Source: Tabrizicola sp. (lineage in GTDB: Bacteria > Pseudomonadota > Alphaproteobacteria > Rhodobacterales > Rhodobacteraceae). From it: a stretch of 64,000 nt of DNA. Every line of letters starts with the position of its first letter. The stretch's first letter is position 1. The position numbers and the translations under genes were made by a program. Under the pieces are notes generated by a model. That model was not told the origin of the DNA and made no database searches. It saw nothing but the letters and a program-made list of their open reading frames with translations. Where the stretch lies: NCBI GenBank assembly GCA_016792685.1, contig JAEULQ010000068.1:1-64000 (forward strand), given 5' to 3'. Positions 55,051 to 63,435 of this stretch are shown in pieces.

Positions 55051-55628
55051 CCGGGCATCGCAACATGACGGGGCTCGGGTTGCGGGCGGGGTGGCCCTGG
55101 GCCTTGGCGGTTGCCTTGTCGGGCGGAACCGCCCAGGGGCAGGGGCTGAACCAGCCAGCCGAGATTCCTCCGGCCGATTTCGCTGGGCAACAATATGTCG
55201 ACAGCAGGGGATGCATGTTCGTCCGGGCTGGGACGGCGGATCAGGTGCTGTGGATCCCGAGGGTGACGCGCAGTGGCGCGCTGATGTGCGACAACCCTGT
55301 GTCGGGTGGACGCGCACTGGTTGAAGGCGAGACCACCGCTGCGGTCGCGCAGGACACTGCCGTCGAAGCTCCGGCAACGCAGGAGAGTTCTGCCACCGGG
55401 GGCGTTTTCGTGGCGGTTGGCAGCTTTGCCTCGGCGGAAAACGTGACGAAGGCCGAAGGCCGGTTGGCCGAGCTTGGCTATAGTGTTGTCCGTGGGCGGC
55501 TGCAGGGGGGCAGCGCAAATCTGACCACGGTCTTTGCTGGCCCCTTCCCGGACGCCGATGCCGCGGCCAAAGCGCGGCAGACTCTGCGCGAGGGCGGGTT
55601 TCCCGATGCCATCGTCGTGGGCCCCTAG
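55047..55628 (+). CDS. SPOR-domain protein, exported
   Basis: 193 residues from GTG 55047, overlapping the upp stop (GTGA); an ATG six codons later is an alternative. A signal peptide-like segment ([17 protein letters not shown]) is followed by an uncharacterised region with two cysteines, a Thr/Ala/Glu-rich linker (about 90-115) and a C-terminal SPOR domain ([19 protein letters not shown] to the end). SPOR domains bind denuded peptidoglycan glycans. Its place at the end of a nucleoside operon is odd and may reflect shared transcription only. Confidence 0.8.
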   Translation: MTGHRNMTGLGLRAGWPWALAVALSGGTAQGQGLNQPAEIPPADFAGQQYVDSRGCMFVRAGTADQVLWIPRVTRSGALMCDNPVSGGRALVEGETTAAVAQDTAVEAPATQESSATGGVFVAVGSFASAENVTKAEGRLAELGYSVVRGRLQGGSANLTTVFAGPFPDADAAAKARQTLREGGFPDAIVVGP

Positions 55629-55640
55629 CCAGTCAGGGCG

Positions 55641-56663
55641 TTAGCCGCTGCAGATCCCCTGCAGGGCAAGCCATGCCTCGTCGGAAATCAGCGGCGTTTC
55701 CGACAAACCCTTGTAGGGATCATTCGTCACCAGTGTGCCCGTTGCCGTTCCGTCAGGATCGACCGCGACCGCATAGGGCGAGACCGGGATCTGCGCGGCT
55801 TCGAAGGCGGCAAGCACAGTGCTGTCGGGCAGGGCTGCGGGCGCTGTCCGCAGGGCGGCCTCACCGTAGCCGTTCAAGGCGCTGTCGGGCAGCTCGGCCG
55901 TCGTGAGGAGCCGGAAGGTAGCGGCAAGTCCGGCATGTTCGAGAAGCGGAATGATCGGGTCACGGGCCTTGGCGCGCAGTCTTTCGACCAGGGCAGCGCC
56001 TGCGGCTGCCTCGGGTCCGTTGGCCTGTTCGATCAGCCGTCGCGGCAGGATGATGACATCGCCGGGCAGGTTGAGCGGCTGCTCGACGCCTTCGGGCATC
56101 ACATAGAGGATGGGCGTGTCCAGCGGCCCGAACACCCGTTCGGACAGGGCTGCCAGCGCCTGCAGGCCAAGCTGGTTGCGACAGTTGGCTCCGGTGACCC
56201 GGGCAAGATCGTCCAGCGCGCGCTGTCCGATTTCGGCTCGCTGCGCCAGGGGAACAACCGAGGCCGTGTGCCGGACCAGGGCTCCGGGCAACCAGACAAG
56301 GGCGGCAAGCACAACGGCTGCGGCGGTTCCTGCCAAAAGGACACCCCGCAGGCGTCCGGGGCGGGACGTCGCGGACTGCACGGCCTGACGCACCATGCCA
56401 AGGGCTGCGATCATCTCGGGGTCGGTCAGTTCCAGGCTTTCGGCGGCATCCGGCCCCGGCGCGAAGACCGGAGGCTCTTCGCCACGGTTGATCCGTTCAA
56501 TGGCGGGAAGCGACCAGTGGCTGATGGCGGTTCCGGTCCTGGGATCGGAAAGGACGAGGGTCGCGTCCCCAAAATGGACGAGCACGTCACGCCGCTGGTC
56601 CTGCGGCGTCTCACGCCACAGTCCACCGCATTCAAGCCGTTGATACTTTTTCAGAGCCGTCAT
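55641..56663 (-). CDS. Membrane protein with degenerate M48-peptidase-like fold
   Basis: About 340 residues from ATG 56663. The N-terminal 80 residues are a soluble domain (LECGGLWRETPQDQRRDVLV, FGDATLVLSDPRTGTAISHW). One membrane helix (GVLLAGTAAAVVLAALVWLPG) lies near 115. The C-terminal part contains LPGDVIILPRRLIEQANGP, which resembles the strand and helix before the zinc helix of M48 peptidases. The expected His-Glu-x-x-His is absent: the following helix reads AAAGAALVERLRAKARD. It is therefore probably not an active protease. It is divergent from the DMT transporter gene. Confidence 0.7.
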   Translation of the reverse strand: MTALKKYQRLECGGLWRETPQDQRRDVLVHFGDATLVLSDPRTGTAISHWSLPAIERINRGEEPPVFAPGPDAAESLELTDPEMIAALGMVRQAVQSATSRPGRLRGVLLAGTAAAVVLAALVWLPGALVRHTASVVPLAQRAEIGQRALDDLARVTGANCRNQLGLQALAALSERVFGPLDTPILYVMPEGVEQPLNLPGDVIILPRRLIEQANGPEAAAGAALVERLRAKARDPIIPLLEHAGLAATFRLLTTAELPDSALNGYGEAALRTAPAALPDSTVLAAFEAAQIPVSPYAVAVDPDGTATGTLVTNDPYKGLSETPLISDEAWLALQGICSG

Positions 56664-56839
56664 CGGCTGCAAGGTCTCTGCCTGTTTTGCCGCCAGCTTA
56701 TCCGGCCCGAAGCGCGGCGACAATCACCCCTCCGGCCTCAAGAGACGGCAGCGACCGGGATTTGCTGCCTTTGGTCGCGTTCGGGCTGGCAAGGCAGGCG
56801 GCTCTGGGCAAGATCAGTTCAGGCAAGCCGGAAGAGCAG

Positions 56840-57763
56840 ATGAGCGAAACGCAGAACCGAACCCTAGCCGCGGCAGGAGCCGTGCTGGTCTACGCAACCG
56901 TTATCGGATTCACTGACAACTATGTCCGGGTGATCGCCGAAGACGGCGGGTTGTGGCAGTTCCACGCCACCCGGACCGCCATGGCGCTGGCCCTGCTTCT
57001 GGCCCTTGCCGCGCCCCTGGGGCTGAGACTGCGACCGCGCCGGTTTCGTGGCGTCCTTGCCCGGTCGGCCATTCACGGTGCGGCCATGCTGATCTATTTC
57101 GGAGCGCTGGCTTTCCTGCCCGTGGCGCAGGTGGCGGCGGGCCTCTTTACCGCGCCGATCTTCGTGCTCTTGATCCAGCGTTTCATCTATGGCCGGCCGA
57201 TCGGGTTTTGGCAGGCCCTGGCAGTGGGGATCGGGTTTGCGGGTGCCATCATCGTACTTGGCCCCGAGGCCTTGAAAGGGGCAAGCCTTGCCGCGACGTT
57301 GCCGGTCCTGGCCGGCGCGCTTTACGCGATGGGAAATATCGCCACGCGGCAATGGTGCGCCGAGGAATCCGCCGAGACGCTACTTGGCGGTTTCTTCGCC
57401 ATGCTTGGGGTATTGGGACTTGTCGGCATGGCCGTCCTCACGCTTTTTCCGGTTGAGCCCGGCACCGGGCCGTCCCAGTTCCTGCTGCGCGGGCCGGTCT
57501 GGCCGACGGGCAGTTTCCTTTTGTGGACCTTTGTCCAGGCGGCCGGTTCGCTGCTTGGCGTCGGACTGATGATCAAGGCGTACCAGATGGCCGAGGCCTC
57601 TCGTGTGTCGGTCTTCGAATATGTGATCCTGCCGACGTCGGCCTTCTGGACCTGGGCGATCTGGGGCGAGACGCTTGCCTGGTATTCCTGGATCGGCATG
57701 GCGCTGATCGTGGTTGCGGGCGTGATGATCGCCCGTCAGTCGCCCACCGCCTCGCGCCAGTGA
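56840..57763 (+). CDS. DMT-family transporter (EamA)
   Basis: 307 residues from ATG 56840 with ten membrane helices in two EamA halves. The first half begins NRTLAAAGAVLVYATVIGF and includes LPVAQVAAGLFTAPIFVLLI. The second includes LAATLPVLAGALYAMGNIATR and SVFEYVILPTSAFWTWAIWG. Such proteins export amino acids, metabolites or toxins; the substrate is not visible. Its last 28 bases overlap the end of the convergent tdk gene. Confidence 0.88.
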   Translation: MSETQNRTLAAAGAVLVYATVIGFTDNYVRVIAEDGGLWQFHATRTAMALALLLALAAPLGLRLRPRRFRGVLARSAIHGAAMLIYFGALAFLPVAQVAAGLFTAPIFVLLIQRFIYGRPIGFWQALAVGIGFAGAIIVLGPEALKGASLAATLPVLAGALYAMGNIATRQWCAEESAETLLGGFFAMLGVLGLVGMAVLTLFPVEPGTGPSQFLLRGPVWPTGSFLLWTFVQAAGSLLGVGLMIKAYQMAEASRVSVFEYVILPTSAFWTWAIWGETLAWYSWIGMALIVVAGVMIARQSPTASRQ

Positions 57764-58314
57764 CGGCGGCAGAGCGAGACATAGGTCTCGTTCCCGCCGA
57801 TCACCACCTGGTCGCCCTCGCGCAGCGCTTTCCCATCGGGGCCCTTGCGGACGACCATGGTGGCCTTCTTCCCACAATGGCAGATGGTGCGGACTTCACG
57901 CATCTCGTCGGCCCAGGCCAGAAGCGCGGCCGAGCCGGGAAAGAGGTTGCCCTGGAAATCGACCCGCAGGCCATAGGCCATCACCGGGACGCCCAGGTCA
58001 TCGACGGCGCGGGCCAGTTGCCAGACCTGCTCCTTGGACAGAAACTGCGCCTCGTCGATGAAGACGCAGGCCACGGGGCCTTCGGCGAAGCGCGCCTTCA
58101 GCTTTTCGAACATGTCCTCGCCGGGTGCGAACGTGTCCGCCGCCTCGCCAATGCCGATCCGGCTGGCGATGCGGCCCTGTCCGGCACGGTTGTCGAACTG
58201 CGCGGTGATCAGATAGGTCTGCATGCCCCCCTCACGGTAGTTATGCGAGGCTTGCAGGAGCGAGGTCGATTTCCCCGCGTTCATGGTAGAGTAGTGGAAG
58301 TGGAGCTTGGCCAT
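57736..58314 (-). CDS. tdk: Thymidine kinase (type II)
   Basis: 192 residues from ATG 58314. The P-loop is STMNAGKSTSLLQ near residue 10, the DxD-type strand CVFIDEAQFLS near 85, and the lasso substrate region GGNETYVSLCRRHW near 172. Zinc cysteines are visible in TICHCGKKA and YVSLCRRH. It phosphorylates thymidine and deoxyuridine. It lies just past the nucleoside operon on the other strand, so salvage genes cluster here. It overlaps the DMT transporter gene tail to tail. Confidence 0.94.
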   Translation of the reverse strand: MAKLHFHYSTMNAGKSTSLLQASHNYREGGMQTYLITAQFDNRAGQGRIASRIGIGEAADTFAPGEDMFEKLKARFAEGPVACVFIDEAQFLSKEQVWQLARAVDDLGVPVMAYGLRVDFQGNLFPGSAALLAWADEMREVRTICHCGKKATMVVRKGPDGKALREGDQVVIGGNETYVSLCRRHWREAVGD

Positions 58315-58680
58315 GGCGCCAGCCCTAACCGATCGCCGGGCCGCGCCGCAAGCATTTCGCCTGCAGGTGCCGCCCGGCGACGGCAGGGAACCAATACTGA
58401 GTTGGGCTTTCGGGCCCGGAACGCGAAACTGGGGAATACGCCCGCACACTGGTCAAATACACAGGCCCGCCGCTTTGGATCGGCACCGCCGTCCCCCGGT
58501 TTCCGGGCAGATGCGGCGGGCCCAACTCTTGCCGGTGCTGGGGACACCGGCCACTCATAAACGTTCCGGAGGTCCCGGAACCTCTTTATTCATGACAAAG
58601 CGTTCCCATCAGATTAATGGGAAAAAAATCATGTGTTTCCCCGCATCCGGAATGCGTCTGCGGGGCCAGTGGAGCCTGTG
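58315..58680. other. Divergent control region between tdk and the CII-like gene
   Basis: No convincing gene. The right part is AT-richer, with CATTCATGACAAAG and TAATGGGAAAAAAATCATG near 58588-58633, suitable for a promoter. TTCCGGAGGTCCCGGAA near 58564-58580 is an imperfect inverted repeat that could bind a regulator. Confidence 0.35.
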
Positions 58681-59133
58681 ATGACGATTGCGTCCTATTT
58701 GAAGAAACACACCGAAGCCCTGGTGAAGGACGTGGGCATCGAGTCTGCTTGCGAGATCACCGGCAAGTCGAAGGCGACGCTTGGTCGCTACTACTCTGAC
58801 AGCGACGAACACGATGACCGGTTCATGCCGATCGATGTGGTGGCCCAGCTAGAAGGGTCGAGCCGCTTTCCCCATGTCACTGCGGCCTTGGCCGATCTGC
58901 GCGGGATCACGCTGTCCTACGACGGGGAAAAGCGCAATGCGACCTCATCCGGGGTCAACCAGGACGTGGTCGCACTGGCGCAGCGGTTCGGGATGCTGAT
59001 GGCCGAGTACAACCAGGCCATCGGCGACGGCAAGATCTCGATCAATGAGGCCAAGCGCCTGTTGCGCGAGACGCTGGCCATCCAGCAGGTTCTGCTGGAG
59101 ATGAAGCTGAACCTTGAGGAAGAGGCCAGCTGA
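58681..59133 (+). CDS. CII-like small DNA-binding protein
   Basis: 150 residues from ATG 58681, with GTGGAG eight bases upstream. The N-terminal half (TIASYLKKHTEALVKDVG, then ACEITGKSKATLGRYYSDS) looks like a helix-turn-helix of the phage CII type. The C-terminal half is helical (VALAQRFGMLMAEYNQAIGD, EAKRLLRETLAIQQVLL) and probably mediates oligomers. Relatives are conserved outside prophages in Rhodobacteraceae, so this is likely a domesticated regulator. No other phage genes are nearby. Confidence 0.75.
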   Translation: MTIASYLKKHTEALVKDVGIESACEITGKSKATLGRYYSDSDEHDDRFMPIDVVAQLEGSSRFPHVTAALADLRGITLSYDGEKRNATSSGVNQDVVALAQRFGMLMAEYNQAIGDGKISINEAKRLLRETLAIQQVLLEMKLNLEEEAS

Positions 59134-59149
59134 TCGCTGGCCGCCAGGG

Positions 59150-60166
59150 TCAGAAACCTTCGAGCACGATCTTGCCGCGGGCTGTCCCGCTTTCCAGGAG
59201 GCGATGCGCCGCAATCAGGTTGGGCGCGTTGATCGGCTTTAGCACCTCGGTCAACGTGCTGCGGATCTTGCCGTCATCGACAAGCTTTGCCACCGCGTCC
59301 AGCAGCCGCGCCTGATCTTCGATGTCTGTCGTGCCGAAGATCGACCGGGTGAACATCATCTCCCAATGGATCGACACCGACTTGCGCTTGAAGATCGAGA
59401 TGTCGACTGGGCCTTTCGGGTCGTCGATCAAAGCAAAGCGGCCCTGAACCGCGATGAGCGCCGCGATTTCGGTCAGGTGCTGGTCGGTTTCGGTGGTCGA
59501 GAAGACAAAGGCTGGGGCGCCGATCCCAAGGGCTGCGACCTGCTCGGCTAGGGGCTTGCGGTGGTTGATGACGTGATGGGCGCCAAGCTCGCGCACCCAG
59601 GTCTCGGTTTCCGGGCGTGAGGCGGTGGCGATGATTGTCAGGTCGGTCAGTGCCCGCAGAAGCTGGATCGTGATCGATCCGACTCCGCCCGCGCCGCCGA
59701 TGACCAGGATCGCATTCGCGGCCCCCGGAACCGGGCGGCGGATGTCGAGCCGGTCGAACAGCGCCTCCCAAGCGGTGATCGCGGTCAGGGGCAGGGCTGC
59801 AGCCTCGGCGTCGGACAGGCTGGCGGGCTTGTGGCCGACAATGCGCTCATCGACCAAGTGGAACTCGGCATTGGCGCCGGGGCGGGTGATGGAACCGGCA
59901 TAGTAGACCTGGTCGCCGGGGCGGAAGCGGGTGACGTCGGGCCCGACCTCCACCACTTCGCCGACCGCGTCCCAGCCCAGCACCTTCCACTGCCCCGGTT
60001 CCGGCGTTGCCGAACGGCGGACCTTGGTATCGACCGGGTTCACCGAGACGGCCCTGACGGCGACCAGAAGGTCGCGCCCCTGCGGCATCGGGCGGGGCAG
60101 GGTGATGTCCTGCAGGGCGTCGGCGCGGTCGATCGCTCCGGGGGTCTGATAGCCAATCGCTTTCAT
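59150..60166 (-). CDS. Zinc-binding-dehydrogenase-family quinone-reductase-like enzyme
   Basis: 338 residues of the medium-chain dehydrogenase superfamily. It has VAVRAVSVNPVDTKVRRS near residue 38, LGWDAVGEVVEVGPDVT near 63, and the NADPH loop LVIGGAGGVGSITIQLLRA near 155. The structural and catalytic zinc cysteines are absent, as in quinone oxidoreductases and the ZinB/adh_fam_1 group. It probably reduces quinones or enals. It is divergent from an HxlR regulator gene, 98 bases away, a common pairing for stress-induced reductases. Confidence 0.88.
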   Translation of the reverse strand: MKAIGYQTPGAIDRADALQDITLPRPMPQGRDLLVAVRAVSVNPVDTKVRRSATPEPGQWKVLGWDAVGEVVEVGPDVTRFRPGDQVYYAGSITRPGANAEFHLVDERIVGHKPASLSDAEAAALPLTAITAWEALFDRLDIRRPVPGAANAILVIGGAGGVGSITIQLLRALTDLTIIATASRPETETWVRELGAHHVINHRKPLAEQVAALGIGAPAFVFSTTETDQHLTEIAALIAVQGRFALIDDPKGPVDISIFKRKSVSIHWEMMFTRSIFGTTDIEDQARLLDAVAKLVDDGKIRSTLTEVLKPINAPNLIAAHRLLESGTARGKIVLEGF

Positions 60167-60207
60167 GGTCTGATCCTTTGCTTGCTTCGGACCTCAGATG
60201 CGCCTTA

Positions 60208-60222
60208 TGCTCATAATGAGCA
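60208..60222. promoter_or_regulatory. Palindrome between the reductase and HxlR genes
   Basis: TGCTCAT and ATGAGCA flank a single A in the middle of the divergent gap. A second imperfect repeat (CTATC ... GGATAG, near 60245-60259) lies next to the HxlR start. HxlR proteins bind palindromes between divergent genes, so the first is a likely operator for both. Confidence 0.5.
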
Positions 60223-60264
60223 ATACGCACAAAATAAGCCTATACTATCAAAAAGGATAGCACG

Positions 60265-60645
60265 ATGGCCAAACCCCGCTTCTCGCGCTTTGACTGCGCG
60301 CCCGGCTGTTCGGTCGAGGCGGCGATCGGGCTGATCGATGGCAAGTGGAAGTCGGTGATCCTCTACCACCTGATGACCCAGGGGACGCTGCGCTTCGGGG
60401 CCCTCGGGCGGATCGTGAAGGCAACTCCGCGCATGCTGACCAATCAGTTGCGTGAGCTTGAGGAGGACGGGCTGATCACACGCACGGTCTTTGCGCAGGT
60501 GCCGCCTCGGGTGGACTATGCCCTATCGCCGCTTGGCCGCAGCATGGAGCCGATCCTGCAGGCGTTGAAGCTTTGGGGGGATGCCAATCTTGGCCTTTAC
60601 GGCAAGCCGACCGCGTCCGCGCTGGAAAGCCCGGACGCGGCCTGA
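60265..60645 (+). CDS. HxlR-family transcriptional regulator
   Basis: 126 residues. The conserved N-terminal Cys (CAPGCSVEAA; two cysteines near 11 and 15) precedes IDGKWKSVILYHLM and LRFGALGRIVKATPRMLTNQL, then LEEDGLITR. This is the typical HxlR winged helix. The cysteines may sense electrophiles or oxidants. It probably controls the divergent reductase gene. It converges on the RNA helicase gene with a three-base gap. Confidence 0.92.
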   Translation: MAKPRFSRFDCAPGCSVEAAIGLIDGKWKSVILYHLMTQGTLRFGALGRIVKATPRMLTNQLRELEEDGLITRTVFAQVPPRVDYALSPLGRSMEPILQALKLWGDANLGLYGKPTASALESPDAA

Positions 60646-60648
60646 GGC

Positions 60649-62019
60649 CTAGCGGCTTTCGCGACGGGGCGCGAAGCTGCCGCCTTGCGGTTTGCCCTGT
60701 GCCGGGCGCTGGCCCTGAGGCTTGCCCTGACCGCCGGGGCGACCCTGGCCGGAGGGTTTGCCCTGACCGCGCGGCGCTTGCGGCTTTGCGGTCAGTTTCT
60801 GGCCCTGACGACCCCCGCCACCCGGACGCTGTCCGCGGTTCTGCCCGGGTTTCGGCGCGGCGGCGACGATATCGGCGGCCCAGGGCGCGCCACCCACGAC
60901 GGGCAGCGGGGCCTTCAGAAGCTTCTCGATCGCCTGCAGCTCACCCATTTCGGCCGGCGCGCAGAAGCTGATCGACGAGCCATCCGCCCCCGCCCGCGCC
61001 GTGCGGCCGATGCGGTGGACGTAGTTCTCCGGGACGTTCGGCATGTCGAAATTGTAGACGTGGCGAACGGTCGGGATGTCGATCCCCCGCGCCGCGACGT
61101 CCGTGGCGACCAGCACGTCAAGCTCGCCACCCCGGAACTCGGCCAGGGTCCTGTCACGCTGGTTCTGGCTTTTGTTGCCGTGGATCGAGCCTACCTTGAA
61201 GCCCCAGACCGCCAGAAGCTTCATCAGTTTTTCCGAGCCATGTTTGGTGCGGCCAAAGACCAGCGCCTGCTCGCCCGGGTGCTTCTTCAGGTATTCTTCC
61301 AGAAGCCGCGCCTTGTCGCCGTTCGGGATGTAATGGACGCCCTGGCTGATCCGCTCCACCGGCTTGCCGGGCGGTGCCACCTGCACCTTGACAGGATCGC
61401 GCAGATAGGTGTCGGCGATTTCCGAGATGTCCTTGGGCATGGTCGCGCTGAACAGCAGCGTTTGCCGCTTCTGCGGGATGTGCTTGGCGATCTTCCGAAG
61501 GGAATGGATGAAGCCCATGTCCAGCATGTGGTCGGCCTCGTCCAGGACGAGATAGCCGCATTTCTCCAGGGACACGTCGCCGCGTTCCAGAAGGTCGATC
61601 AGACGGCCCGGCGTCGCGACCAGCACGTCAGTGCCCTTCGACAGCGCCTGCGCCTGCTTGAAGAGGGATGCGCCGCCAACGACCATCGTCACCTTGACGG
61701 CTGTGCCCTTGGTGAAGACCTCGAAATTGTCCTTGATCTGGCCAATCAGTTCACGCGTCGGCGCCAGGATCAGCGCGCGGACGTTCTTCGGGCCCGGCGG
61801 GTGGCCGATGTCCAGCAGGCGGTGAAGCAGCGGCAGGCCGAAAGCGGCGGTCTTGCCGGTGCCGGTCTGGGCCAGACCCATCAGGTCGCGGCCTTGCATG
61901 ATGTAGGGAATTGCCTGCGCCTGGATCGGCGTCGGCGTTTTAAGCGTGGTCTTTTCCAGCGCTTTCAGAATTTTCGGCGAAAGGCCGAGCTCGGCAAAGC
62001 CGGTCATGGGGTCGTCCAT
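60649..62019 (-). CDS. DEAD-box RNA helicase (RhlE-like)
   Basis: About 456 residues from ATG 62019; a later ATG at 62007 is equally possible. All helicase motifs are present: Q motif (TPTPIQAQAIPYIM), motif I AQTGTGKTAAF, VLDEADHMLDMG (DEAD), SAT in LLFSATMP, and HRIGRTARAG (motif VI). The C-terminal 70 residues are a disordered Gly/Gln/Pro/Arg/Lys tail (for example QGKPSGQGRPGG) that binds RNA. RhlE-type helicases act in ribosome assembly and mRNA turnover, often at low temperature. The RND operon starts 327 bases to the right. Confidence 0.94.
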   Translation of the reverse strand: MDDPMTGFAELGLSPKILKALEKTTLKTPTPIQAQAIPYIMQGRDLMGLAQTGTGKTAAFGLPLLHRLLDIGHPPGPKNVRALILAPTRELIGQIKDNFEVFTKGTAVKVTMVVGGASLFKQAQALSKGTDVLVATPGRLIDLLERGDVSLEKCGYLVLDEADHMLDMGFIHSLRKIAKHIPQKRQTLLFSATMPKDISEIADTYLRDPVKVQVAPPGKPVERISQGVHYIPNGDKARLLEEYLKKHPGEQALVFGRTKHGSEKLMKLLAVWGFKVGSIHGNKSQNQRDRTLAEFRGGELDVLVATDVAARGIDIPTVRHVYNFDMPNVPENYVHRIGRTARAGADGSSISFCAPAEMGELQAIEKLLKAPLPVVGGAPWAADIVAAAPKPGQNRGQRPGGGGRQGQKLTAKPQAPRGQGKPSGQGRPGGQGKPQGQRPAQGKPQGGSFAPRRESR

Positions 62020-62346
62020 CAATCAGAGTGCCCGCAGCCCTCGCCCCGGACGCCTGTCCGGAACCGTGCCGCTGGCGGCGCCCCTGCGTGAATGTGGGAA
62101 CCTCATGTCCGGGCCTTTCGGTGCTCACGCGGCACGGGCTTCGGACAGGGGGCAAATGGGTGTATTCTGGGCCCAAGTCAAGCTGATTGCCCGATTATTG
62201 CCGGGACTGGACGTTGTTGTCGCCGAAGCGTAACACTTCGCGCGTTCCTGTTGCTGGTAGCCGTCCTTTCCCGAAAGGCTGCGGCGCTGCTGCGTTTGGC
62301 TGCCAAGTCTCTTTGTTTTCAACCGCTTGCCTGGGTCCGTGTCAAC
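62020..62346. other. Divergent gap between helicase and RND operon
   Basis: This gap separates the helicase start from the adaptor ATG. A long frame continues upstream of the adaptor through this gap, but it has an unlikely Cys/Arg-rich composition and no start site, so I treat the gap as leader and promoter sequence. GTAACACTTCGCG near 62231 is unremarkable. No strong hairpin or operator stands out. Confidence 0.35.
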
Positions 62347-63435
62347 ATGCCGAAGCTTCATCGAATAGCCGCTCTCTGCGTCAGTCTTGCTGCGGGTGCC
62401 TGGGTTCTGTCCGGCGAGTTCTCGTCCGTCGGCAGCGCCGAGGAGGCGGAGGGTAAGGAATCCCCTACGACCGAGACCGAAAAGGCCCCGCTAGTGCGCA
62501 CGGTGGCAGCGGTGGAGCCGACCTTCATCGACCATTCCCGCGCTATCCGGCTATCCGGCATCACTGCGGCGGACAAGCGTGTCAGCCTGGCTGCCCGGGC
62601 CGAAGGCGTGATCGCCACGCTGTCGCTTGAAAAGGGGGCCCCGGTTGAGGCCGGAGCGATCGTGATGACGCTGGAGGGCCCCGAGGCCGTTGCGCAGGAA
62701 AAGATCGCCGAAATCGCACTCGCCCAGAAAGAACGCGACCTTGAGGTTGCCGAGAAGCTCTTTGCGGGTGGCAGCACGTCGGAAAGCAACCTGACCAATG
62801 CAAGGTCGGCCCGCGATGCGGCGCTGGCGGAACTCAACCGCGCGCAGGCATCGGCGGACCGTCTTGAGTTGAAGGTGCCGTTCTCGGGGATCGTAGACAG
62901 TCTGTCGGTCGAGCTTGGCGAGTGGGTCCAGACCGGCGCGCCGGTAGCGACGATCCTGTCGCTTGATCCGATCCTGGTGAAGGCGGAGGTCAGCGAAGTG
63001 GATCTGGCCAGCGTTTCGGTCGGCTCGACCGCGAAAGTCCGGCTGGTCAATGGGCAGGAGATGGACGGGACGATCCGCCTGGTTGCCCGCGAGGCTTCGG
63101 CCGAGACGCGGACCTACCCGGTCGAGATTGCCTTGCCGAACCCAGATCTGACGCTACCGTCCGGCATGACGGCCGAAGTCGCACTGTTCGCGGCCCCCGT
63201 GCGTGCTGTCGTGGTGCCGCGGTCGATCATCACCCTGTCCGAAACGGGCGAGCTTGGCCTGCGTGTCGTGGGCGCAGATGGTCTGGCCCAGTTCGCCACA
63301 GTCACGATCATCGACGATACGCCCGACGGGCTGGTCGTGACCGGCGTGCCTGAGGGCGTGCGCATCATCACGGCCGGACAGGATCTGGTGCGCAACGGCG
63401 AGCCAGTCGAAGTTGCCGCCGAGGTCGGGCAATGA
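62347..63435 (+). CDS. RND efflux periplasmic adaptor
   Basis: 362 residues from ATG 62347. A signal-anchor (HRIAALCVSLAAGAWVLSG) precedes an acidic linker. The lipoyl half-motifs are ISLAARAEGVIATLSLEKGA-like near 85 (sequence VSLAARAEGVIATLS) and LKVPFSGIVDSLSVELGEWV near 180. The coiled-coil hairpin lies between them (EIALAQKERDLEVAEKLFAG). The beta-barrel and membrane-proximal parts follow. It links an RND pump to an outer-membrane channel. The permease gene overlaps its stop (ATGA). Confidence 0.88.
   Translation: MPKLHRIAALCVSLAAGAWVLSGEFSSVGSAEEAEGKESPTTETEKAPLVRTVAAVEPTFIDHSRAIRLSGITAADKRVSLAARAEGVIATLSLEKGAPVEAGAIVMTLEGPEAVAQEKIAEIALAQKERDLEVAEKLFAGGSTSESNLTNARSARDAALAELNRAQASADRLELKVPFSGIVDSLSVELGEWVQTGAPVATILSLDPILVKAEVSEVDLASVSVGSTAKVRLVNGQEMDGTIRLVAREASAETRTYPVEIALPNPDLTLPSGMTAEVALFAAPVRAVVVPRSIITLSETGELGLRVVGADGLAQFATVTIIDDTPDGLVVTGVPEGVRIITAGQDLVRNGEPVEVAAEVGQ

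Noticed and set aside
60685..62091. 468-codon plus-strand frame over the RNA helicase
   Set aside because: The helicase motifs on the minus strand are complete; the plus frame has Arg/Ala/Gln-rich shadow composition.
62092..62346. N-terminal extension of the RND adaptor
   Set aside because: The extra 85 codons are Cys/Arg-rich, lack a start site and precede a normal signal-anchor start at 62347.
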